The notes beneath the pieces are model-generated. The model made no database searches. It was not told where the DNA came from and saw only the letters and a program-made list of their open reading frames with translations. Source: Candidatus Scalindua sp. (GTDB taxonomy: Bacteria; Planctomycetota; Brocadiia; Brocadiales; Scalinduaceae). Taken from it: DNA of 38,039 nt. The stretch spans positions 1 to 38,039 of the forward strand of contig JAIQZR010000029.1 in the NCBI GenBank assembly GCA_021777035.1, written 5' to 3'. Shown in pieces: positions 31,634 through 38,039 of the stretch (the first letter of the stretch is position 1; each line of letters starts with the position of its first letter). The position numbers were made by a program, and so were the translations under genes.

Positions 31634-33574
31634 ATGAAGTACTGTTTATTCGTTCTATTGTTTGTATCACTATCGTTTTTGCCCGCCATCAGTTTTTCTG
31701 AAAGCAATATTGACCTGAAAGAAGAATCAAATAATTCAGGAGAGCAAGATGATACTCTAGCGGCAGTGATTGAAGATGACACCGAAGTAATCATGGTAAC
31801 CGCAACGAGGACAGAGACACCGGTCAGTCAGTTGCCGGATTCTGTTTCAATTATATCAAGAGAGCAGATTGATCAGCAAAAGGCGACAACTATTTTCGAG
31901 GCCCTTCGCAGTGTACCCGGATTGAATATACGCAAGTCCGGCGGTATTGGCAGACAGACAAATGTAACAATCAGGGGATCCAGCACAAACCAGGTTCTGG
32001 TTATGATTGATGGTGTGCAGGTCAACAGTCCAACTCTCGGATCGTTTGATTTTGCGAGCCTTACAACTGACAATGTAGAGAGGATAGAGGTACTAAGGGG
32101 ACCTCAAAGCACACTGTATGGTTCTGATGCCATGGGAGGACTGATAAATATCATTACGAAGAGGGGCAAAGGCAAACCGAAGTTCAGCATTCGTTCGGAG
32201 TTTGGAACCCCGGAAAGGACATTCACTGAATCAATCAACTCAAGCGGAAGTATAGAAAAATTTAACTATTCAGTTGATGTGACAAGGATTGACAGTGACG
32301 GACGCGGGGCTGATGATGATTATGACAAGAATAATATATCTTCACGGTTTGGCTATGAAATTAACGATACAATGAATTTTGAGACTTCCATGAGGTACAA
32401 CGATTCGAAGGTAGGTATTGATGACGGACAGTTCAGACAGGATCCTAACAGAACTGCACAAAATGAGGATTTTAATATGAATGCAGTTTTTAGTCAGTCA
32501 TTAACAGATTGGTGGAGCCAAAGCTTAAAATTCTCGTTTGCTGATTCTGACTTTATAGATATTGATAAACCCAATCCGGGTACATCGGAAACCGCATCTC
32601 CATTTAACAGATTCCGTCTTGATACGCAAATTTACACGGGCAACTGGCAGCATACCCTGAAATACAGGGATATTGATACTTTTGTAGTCGGTTTTGAATT
32701 CGAAAACCAGTCGGCTGACAATAGAACTTTTGATGAAACAATAATCAACAGGGGATGGTACTTCCAGAATCAACTGAAACTATGGGACAGGTTCTTCTTT
32801 AATGCAGGCTTGAGAATAGATGATAACAACAGATTCGGTAAGGACGTTAATCCCAAGCTTTCCGTCGCCTACCACCTGAAGGAGACAGATACAAAATTCA
32901 AGGCCAATTATGGAAAGGGATTCAGGGGGCCAACTTTAAATGATTTGTTTTGGCCAGATGTTGGTGATCCAACACTACAGCCGGAAGAGAATGAGAATTA
33001 CGATTTTGGCTTTGAACAATACTTTTTAGAAGATAAGCTTTTTTTTGGCGTAACCTATTTTAATAATCGGACCTCAAATCTTATTCTATGGGCTCCCATT
33101 AGCAGTGGAAGTTTCATATGGAGACCACAACAAAACTTTGGTTTTGTCTGGTCAGAGGGAATCGAAGCGGAGGCGGTAATCAAACCTTTCAAGGGGCTAA
33201 CGGTGAGGGGTACATTTACAAGGATCGGTACCAGGGATGGTTTAAAGAAGGAATTGATCAGACAGCCGAGCAGGCAGGGCTCCGTCAATATCAATTATAG
33301 TTTCCTGGATAAATTTAACATAAACATTGATGATACAATTGTCGGAAGCACCAGAGAAGGTACTAACGGTGGTGGAATAACACCTCCGGGTAGGCCTACT
33401 ATAAGGCTGAACGACGGTTTTTACAAATTAGACGCAGCATTTACTTATGATTATTCAAAACACTGTCAGCTTTATTCTAGAATTGAAAATATAACTAATC
33501 AAAAATTCGATGAAATCTTAGGTTTCAGGGCACCGGGAGCAAGGCTTTTCTTTGGGGTGAAGCTTAGTATGTAA
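31634..33574 (+). CDS. btuB: TonB-dependent outer-membrane corrinoid receptor
   Basis: The 646-residue protein has a signal peptide (about 1-23, ending ISFSES) and a TonB box (EVIMVTATRTETP, near residues 52-64). A plug domain follows, with QVLVMIDGVQVNSPT and ERIEVLRGPQSTLYGSDAMGG (cut at RGPQSTLYGS). A 22-strand beta-barrel ends FFGVKLSM; the last residue is Met where many barrels have Phe. AAAGGAGG lies 5 nt before the ATG. It would import cobalamin or cobinamide across the outer membrane using ExbB-TonB energy. Two cobalamin riboswitches upstream and btuFCD downstream settle the substrate class. Confidence 0.93.
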   Translation: MKYCLFVLLFVSLSFLPAISFSESNIDLKEESNNSGEQDDTLAAVIEDDTEVIMVTATRTETPVSQLPDSVSIISREQIDQQKATTIFEALRSVPGLNIRKSGGIGRQTNVTIRGSSTNQVLVMIDGVQVNSPTLGSFDFASLTTDNVERIEVLRGPQSTLYGSDAMGGLINIITKRGKGKPKFSIRSEFGTPERTFTESINSSGSIEKFNYSVDVTRIDSDGRGADDDYDKNNISSRFGYEINDTMNFETSMRYNDSKVGIDDGQFRQDPNRTAQNEDFNMNAVFSQSLTDWWSQSLKFSFADSDFIDIDKPNPGTSETASPFNRFRLDTQIYTGNWQHTLKYRDIDTFVVGFEFENQSADNRTFDETIINRGWYFQNQLKLWDRFFFNAGLRIDDNNRFGKDVNPKLSVAYHLKETDTKFKANYGKGFRGPTLNDLFWPDVGDPTLQPEENENYDFGFEQYFLEDKLFFGVTYFNNRTSNLILWAPISSGSFIWRPQQNFGFVWSEGIEAEAVIKPFKGLTVRGTFTRIGTRDGLKKELIRQPSRQGSVNINYSFLDKFNINIDDTIVGSTREGTNGGGITPPGRPTIRLNDGFYKLDAAFTYDYSKHCQLYSRIENITNQKFDEILGFRAPGARLFFGVKLSM

Positions 33575-33665
33575 GGTAGATAAGGAGTAACGGTACTAAC
33601 ATATGGGACACCATTTACCGTATTCACAAGTCCGGTTTGGGTGAATAAAAGAGCAGAGTAGAAGA

Positions 33666-33714
33666 CCTCTCTTTCGAGAGGAATCCAAATACTGGAATCC
33701 TCTCGAAAGAGAGG
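33666..33714. repeat. 21-bp inverted repeat between btuB and btuF
   Basis: The arms at 33666-33686 and 33694-33714 (CCTCTCTTTCGAG... and ...CTCGAAAGAGAGG) are complementary over 21 bp with one internal mismatch, around a 7-nt loop. It lies in the 238-bp gap after btuB. It could be a processing or attenuation site that sets receptor expression above transporter expression; no U-run follows. Confidence 0.75.
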
Positions 33715-33812
33715 AGCCTGTTATTGCCGTGATAACTGCCAATGCCTTATATTTTAATTTTCTAAACTGCCAGTTCACGTCTTACGATTCGAACTACATT
33801 AACAATTAAATT

Positions 33813-34769
33813 ATGATTCAAAATTCTCGAATTAAGCTGTTCTTCATTTTCTGGATTACCCTGACGGTATGCAGTCAGCATTTGTATGCAGAGCCTGTTA
33901 AGGTTGAAAAAACAAAAACATTTGTTGACGATACCGAGTTTTCTCTCCATTTTGACAATCCACCTCAGAGAATTATTTCAGTTTCCCCGAGTATAACGGA
34001 AATATTAGGAGTTATTAACGTGGATTCTCTGTTGGTAGGAGCTTCGTTATATTCTTATTATCCTGCTTCTGTCAAAGACCTGCCCAAAGTAGGCAGTTAT
34101 GTTAAACCTAATATTGAACAGATAATCTCATTGAATCCTGACCTGGTTGTCATGTCCTTTGAGGGAGCGCCGAGGAGAGATGTAAATCATCTACGGAGGC
34201 TAAAGGTAAATGTCGCTGTCTTACGCAGTGAAAAATTTTCTGATATTATAAAAAATATTAACTGGCTTGGAGAAGTTTTACAGCATCAGAAAGAAGCAGA
34301 AGAGGCGGCATGGGATTTAGAGGGCCGTTATGAACAGATTCGTTCCCTGGTAAAAGAAACACCAAAACCCAATGTTTTTTATTCGATTACTCTAAATCCC
34401 ATAGTATCAGTTGGGGCAAAAAGTTTCATTAACAGTTTAATTCATGATGCAGGTGGAATTAACATTACCGGGGATATCGATCAGGCATATCCAAGGCTGA
34501 CCATTGAAAGTGTTATTGCCATGTCACCGGATATTCTGGTATTTTCGAGCGGTATGGGCAACGAGCTTGATATGGAAAATCAGTTGCCTTTCTGGAAGCG
34601 TTGGAAGAATATTCCTGCCGTACGTGATCAGAGGTTCGTTGAAGTCAATCATGATATCATCAATCGTCCCGGTCCAAGAGTTGTTCAGGCGTTGGCTTCA
34701 ATAGCTCAACAACTTCATCCTGAAAAAGCGGAGGCGATTCAAAGGATTATGAAAAATGAAAAACCGTAA
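33813..34769 (+). CDS. btuF: Periplasmic corrinoid-binding protein
   Basis: The 318-residue protein has a signal peptide to about residue 26 (SQHLYA-EPV). The mature part has two lobes of the cluster A-II solute-binding fold: RIISVSPSITEILGVINV, LPKVGSYVKPNIEQIISLNP and DLVVMSFEGAP, then in the second lobe NPIVSVGAKSFINSLIHDAGG and PDILVFSSG. These blocks match BtuF and related FecB/BtuF proteins. It would deliver corrinoids to BtuCD. The end overlaps btuC by 14 bp, indicating translational coupling. Confidence 0.93.
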   Translation: MIQNSRIKLFFIFWITLTVCSQHLYAEPVKVEKTKTFVDDTEFSLHFDNPPQRIISVSPSITEILGVINVDSLLVGASLYSYYPASVKDLPKVGSYVKPNIEQIISLNPDLVVMSFEGAPRRDVNHLRRLKVNVAVLRSEKFSDIIKNINWLGEVLQHQKEAEEAAWDLEGRYEQIRSLVKETPKPNVFYSITLNPIVSVGAKSFINSLIHDAGGINITGDIDQAYPRLTIESVIAMSPDILVFSSGMGNELDMENQLPFWKRWKNIPAVRDQRFVEVNHDIINRPGPRVVQALASIAQQLHPEKAEAIQRIMKNEKP

Positions 34770-35763
34770 AATATTGTTGTTCACCGTTCCGTTTTGCTGG
34801 ATCTTCATTTTTTTGCTCTGTTGGAAGTTCGGCACGGTGATAATTACCTGGGCACAACTGAAAGACACGGTCTTTGGTTCGTCGGCTTCTGATCAAACGA
34901 ACATTATATTATTGCAGGTGCGATTGCCCAGATTGCTTCTGGCCGCACTTACCGGCGCGACTCTATCTCTGACCGGAGCCGTATTTCAGGCACTACTGCG
35001 AAATCCGCTTGCTGATCCCTATATTCTTGGTATTTCCGGCGGTTCGGCACTGGGTGCGGTTATCGCCATGGGCTTTGGCTTACATTTGATGATTATCGGT
35101 TTTCAGATTGTCCCGATTTTTTCCATATGCGGCGCACTTTTAACCATACTGTTTGTATATAACTTTTCCAGAATCGGTAATTATTTACCGACACAGACGA
35201 TGTTACTGGCCGGTATTTCACTACAGGCAATGCTTTCCGCATTGATTCTGTTTCTGCAAACCCTGCTGGACCCTTTGCAATTGATGCAGGTTTTTACCTG
35301 GTTAATGGGAAATATACCAACTCCGGAATACAGAAATTTATTATGGATATTTCTCTATGTTGTTTTGGCAATCGGAGTAATTCTGCCGCAGGCACGGCAT
35401 CTGAACGCGCTTACTCTGGGCGAGCTGGATGCCCAAATTGTTGGTATTGATGTGGAACGGTTAAAAAAGATCCTTTTTTTTGCCTGCTCACTTTTAACCG
35501 GAAGTATAGTCGCTTTAACCGGATTAATCGGTTTTGTAGGAATTATCGTTCCACATTTACTACGATTGACAATCGGGCCTGATCACAGACGTTTATTACC
35601 AGCCTGTGTTGTTTTCGGCAGCATTTTTATGGTTGTTGCCGATACCCTGGCACGTGTCCTGCTATCGCCAACCGAAATTCCTGTTGGTGTTATTACAGCA
35701 CTTATTGGTGGGCCGTTCTTTCTGTTCTTACTATGGAAAAATAAACGTAAGGGAATGCGATGA
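34756..35763 (+). CDS. btuC: Corrinoid ABC transporter permease
   Basis: The 335-residue FecCD-family membrane protein has about ten helices. RLPRLLLAALTGATLSLTGAVFQALLRNPLADPYILG is the family signature (here in pieces: LPRLLLAALTGA, SLTGAVFQALLRNPLADP), and LIGFVGIIVPHLLRLTIGPDHR covers the ATPase-contact loop near residue 260. Two copies form the BtuC2D2 inner-membrane channel. The start lies inside btuF with AGGA just upstream. The stop overlaps the btuD start by 4 bases (ATGA). Confidence 0.93.
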   Translation: MKNRKILLFTVPFCWIFIFLLCWKFGTVIITWAQLKDTVFGSSASDQTNIILLQVRLPRLLLAALTGATLSLTGAVFQALLRNPLADPYILGISGGSALGAVIAMGFGLHLMIIGFQIVPIFSICGALLTILFVYNFSRIGNYLPTQTMLLAGISLQAMLSALILFLQTLLDPLQLMQVFTWLMGNIPTPEYRNLLWIFLYVVLAIGVILPQARHLNALTLGELDAQIVGIDVERLKKILFFACSLLTGSIVALTGLIGFVGIIVPHLLRLTIGPDHRRLLPACVVFGSIFMVVADTLARVLLSPTEIPVGVITALIGGPFFLFLLWKNKRKGMR

Positions 35764-36545
35764 GCGAAAAATATCAAAACGTGACAGTTGAGAAACTTTG
35801 TTATTCATACACAGAAACTCCCTTTGTTCATGATTTGTCTTTTGGCTTTAAGGCAGGAGAACTGTTCAATGTTGTCGGCCCTAACGGAGCCGGTAAAACC
35901 ACTCTATTATATCTGCTTGGCGGGATAATTAAACCTCAGTCCGGACAGATATTACTGGATGGCGTACCGTTATCTTCTTTTAAACGTCAGGCACTTGCAA
36001 AAATCATGACTATCATCCCGGCTGAATCAAATATTGCATTTGACTTCACGGTTTATGATATTGTGTCCATGGGGCGTTATCCTTATCATAGCCCACTCGC
36101 GTCTTTAACCAATGACGACCATGAAATTATAAGGGAAGTTATAGCACAAATCGGGTTAACAAAATACGAGGAAAAGGTTTTTAACCAGCTCTCCAGCGGT
36201 GAAAGACAGAGGGTCTTAATTGCACGGGCTTTGGCGCAAAAAACACCTATCTTATTGATGGACGAACCGACTGTCCACCTGGACATTCATTACCAATTGG
36301 ATATTTACCGGCTTGCGCAATCCCTTGCACATGATAAAAATCTATCCATTTTCATGATCTCGCATAATCTGAATTATACATCGATGTATAGTGATCGTAT
36401 TATGTTAATGCATGGAGGACGTATCGTCAAAATTGGTACTCCTGATGAAATTTTCCAGCCGAAACTGCTCAGTGATGTTTATGGTACTGCCTTGTCTGTT
36501 TATCCACATCCTAAAACAGGTAAACCGACTATTTGGCCGGATTGA
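35760..36545 (+). CDS. btuD: Corrinoid ABC transporter ATPase
   Basis: The 261-residue ABC ATPase has Walker A GPNGAGKTTL (about residues 39-48), the signature LSSGERQRVLIARALA, Walker B ILLMDEPTVHLD, and the H-loop MISHNLN. The C-terminal YPHPKTGKPTIWPD tail is common in the FecE/BtuD group. It powers BtuC for cobalamin or cobinamide uptake. It overlaps btuC by 4 bp, and the next gene, cbiZ, follows 78 bp later on the same strand. Confidence 0.93.
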   Translation: MSEKYQNVTVEKLCYSYTETPFVHDLSFGFKAGELFNVVGPNGAGKTTLLYLLGGIIKPQSGQILLDGVPLSSFKRQALAKIMTIIPAESNIAFDFTVYDIVSMGRYPYHSPLASLTNDDHEIIREVIAQIGLTKYEEKVFNQLSSGERQRVLIARALAQKTPILLMDEPTVHLDIHYQLDIYRLAQSLAHDKNLSIFMISHNLNYTSMYSDRIMLMHGGRIVKIGTPDEIFQPKLLSDVYGTALSVYPHPKTGKPTIWPD

Positions 36546-36623
36546 TATGCGGCAGTGTCATCAACTAGTTTTATAAAGTAAAAAAATGAAAATTAATATC
36601 ACGGTAGAAAAGGAAACACGGTA

Positions 36624-37766
36624 ATGTTAATAGGGGAATATGACGGGATTGAAATACACCGCAAAGAAAAAATTATATATGTTAACTTTCTTTTTCAACA
36701 CAGAGTGATCTCTACTTGCGGAGTAAACGGAGGGTTGCGTGACGATCTGGAGGGTATAGCCAATCATCAATTATGCGAGCCTTTGGGGCACGATAGAATG
36801 GGCTTGAAGGTTATAGCCGAAGACCCTTTTGGTTATTTAAAGTCGGTTTGTGAAAAACAGGGGCTCTCTCCTGAAAAAAGAGCGCTCCTTGGTACTGCCG
36901 CAAATATGAACTATGCTGCAGTGGAGACGCAGGAATATAAAGGGCTTCAGGTAGTGGCGATAAGTACGGGAGGTGTTAAAACAAATGCCGGTAGGGCTGG
37001 TGATCCTGCAACCATTTATGAAAAGGATGGTAAATTTATCAGCACAAAAGGTGAGGTTGATGAGCCTCACGGCACGATAAACACAATAATTATTATAAAT
37101 AAAGAACTTTCGCATGGCGCTATGGTCAGCTCTCTTATTACCGCCTCCGAGGCGAAAGCGGCAGCTCTTCAAGAGCTTGCGGTTAATTCTCGCTATTCAT
37201 GTGGGTTAGCTACCGGAACGGGAACCGATCAGGTTGGCATTGCGTCCAGGCTGACCGGAGAAATTCCCCTGACCGGCGCCGGTAAGCACACTAAGTTAGG
37301 CGAACTCATAGGTTTGACGGTAAAAAATTCTATAAAGAAAACCCTGGCATTACAGGATTCACTGACCCCTCTGAGTCAGCGTTCAGCCAAAATACATTTA
37401 GAGCGATTCGGAATTGATAAAGAATCAATGATCGAAAAAATATGCAGTTTTCTGGATGAAGAAAAGTCTAAACTACTTCAAAAGAATTATGCGACTATTA
37501 ACAGTGATTCCGTTACGGTAGCCGCCACTTCCGCGCTTGTTCACTTGCGCGATAAAATAGAGTGGGGCATCTTGCCGGAAAACTGTTTGCCAGAGATCTT
37601 TTCGTCCTATGGGGCGCAGCTTAGTGCGTCCATTTCAGGAAAGTTTGAGAGGGTAGGCTATTATCGGGAATCTCTTTCTCGTGAACAGATGGGGATATGC
37701 AATCAAACGTTCACAAATTTTATTTGTAAATCATTTGCTCTGGGGTTTAACGAAAAGTGGAAATAG
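36624..37766 (+). CDS. cbiZ: Adenosylcobinamide amidohydrolase
   Basis: The 380-residue protein has CbiZ signatures in the first 230 residues: LGTAANMNYAAVETQEYKGL, VVAISTGGVKTNAGRAGDPA, GTINTIIIINKEL and SGLATGTGTDQVGIASRL (here CGLATGTGTDQ). The remaining 150 residues (LERFGIDKESMIEKICSFLD and onwards) form a helical extension also seen in some fused or long CbiZ proteins. CbiZ cleaves the aminopropanol tail from adenosylcobinamide or pseudo-B12 to give adenosylcobyric acid, so imported foreign corrinoids can be rebuilt. It lies directly after btuBFCD, which supports a remodelling role. AAGGAAA lies 9 nt before the ATG. Confidence 0.9.
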   Translation: MLIGEYDGIEIHRKEKIIYVNFLFQHRVISTCGVNGGLRDDLEGIANHQLCEPLGHDRMGLKVIAEDPFGYLKSVCEKQGLSPEKRALLGTAANMNYAAVETQEYKGLQVVAISTGGVKTNAGRAGDPATIYEKDGKFISTKGEVDEPHGTINTIIIINKELSHGAMVSSLITASEAKAAALQELAVNSRYSCGLATGTGTDQVGIASRLTGEIPLTGAGKHTKLGELIGLTVKNSIKKTLALQDSLTPLSQRSAKIHLERFGIDKESMIEKICSFLDEEKSKLLQKNYATINSDSVTVAATSALVHLRDKIEWGILPENCLPEIFSSYGAQLSASISGKFERVGYYRESLSREQMGICNQTFTNFICKSFALGFNEKWK

Positions 37767-37793
37767 GTAGAACTAATATTTGAGGAGAAACAG

Positions 37794-38039
37794 ATGGTTG
37801 AATTATTTCAAAAGGGCGGATACGTTATGTATCCGCTATTGGCCTGTTCAGTGATTGCACTGACCTTTTCCATTGAAAGGCTGTTTTTTTGGGTCAAGGA
37901 AAAGAGGGCAAGAAATACCAAGTTGTTGATTGATATCATGAAAGTGGCTGAAACCGGTCAATACGATAATGCGTTAAGATTAGGCAGTAAATCAAAAGAT
38001 CATGTAATACGTGTAATCTGCAATGGACTTGCCCATATT
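37794..38039 (+). CDS. exbB: ExbB/TolQ/MotA-family proton channel, truncated by window end
   Basis: The first 82 codons are visible, from ATG 37794 with GAGGAGA 6 nt upstream. MVELFQKGGYVMYPLLACSV and IALTFSIERLFFW form the first membrane helix typical of ExbB proteins (G-x-x-MYP-L-x-x-SV and the ER-L pair). A cytoplasmic stretch follows (LLIDIMKVAETGQYDNALRL). The remaining two helices lie beyond the window. Position after btuBFCD-cbiZ suggests a dedicated TonB-ExbBD system for BtuB. TolQ or MotA assignment cannot be excluded from this part. Confidence 0.85.
   Translation, partial: MVELFQKGGYVMYPLLACSVIALTFSIERLFFWVKEKRARNTKLLIDIMKVAETGQYDNALRLGSKSKDHVIRVICNGLAHI

Overview
The window is AT-rich chromosomal DNA from a Gram-negative bacterium. 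Outer-membrane lipoproteins, a BtuB receptor with a TonB box and the start of an ExbB proton channel show the two-membrane envelope. The gene mix (triheme c-type cytochrome, flavohemoglobin, divergent RNase HII-like protein, B12-dependent-looking radical SAM protein, scattered small palindromic repeats) would fit an anammox planctomycete (Brocadiales, Scalindua-like). That is an inference: no diagnostic anammox gene lies in the window.

Layout. 1-4.3 kb: a DDE transposase, then small envelope genes (DUF3494 ice-binding-type protein, glycine-zipper lipoprotein, Lmo0937-type membrane peptide, BON lipoprotein). 4.5-16.1 kb, all on the minus strand: a giant AsmA-like/DUF748 protein, three SDR proteins, flavohemoglobin, a ChaN-PDZ lipoprotein, a triheme cytochrome c and an exported MsrA-MsrB fusion. 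16.6-21.3 kb, plus strand: a NYN-domain RNase, a decayed accessory patch (Rpn-nuclease fragment, CRISPR-like relic with 9-bp minisatellites, higB-higA fusion scar), serB and a radical SAM gene. 21.4-26.7 kb, minus strand: an eight-blade PQQ-type propeller protein, hisD-hisC-hisB with a palindromic element inside the operon, an orphan YgiT zinc-finger protein and a small conserved hypothetical. 27.0-30.2 kb, plus strand: an RNase HII-like gene, a 29-unit 9-bp minisatellite, asd and a lipoprotein acetolactate decarboxylase; then a ferredoxin on minus. 30.7-38.0 kb: a corrinoid uptake and salvage locus made of two tandem cobalamin riboswitches, btuB, btuF, btuC, btuD, cbiZ and exbB (cut by the window end).

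The most unusual signal is a 9-bp unit, roughly YGYTYAAAC, in four separate non-coding contexts. It forms a 29-copy array behind the RNase HII-like gene, expanded blocks of 10 and 6 copies inside what looks like a CRISPR spacer, and exactly three copies in the same peripheral position of both cobalamin riboswitches. Around 17.5-17.9 kb three near-identical 30-nt repeats of CRISPR type (ending ATTGAAAC) have no cas genes nearby. Their arrangement is best explained as an array fragment that duplicated while one spacer swelled in 9-bp steps.

The corrinoid locus reads as one functional unit: AdoCbl-sensing leaders, outer-membrane import, periplasmic capture, ABC transport, cobinamide remodelling by CbiZ, and TonB-system energisation.
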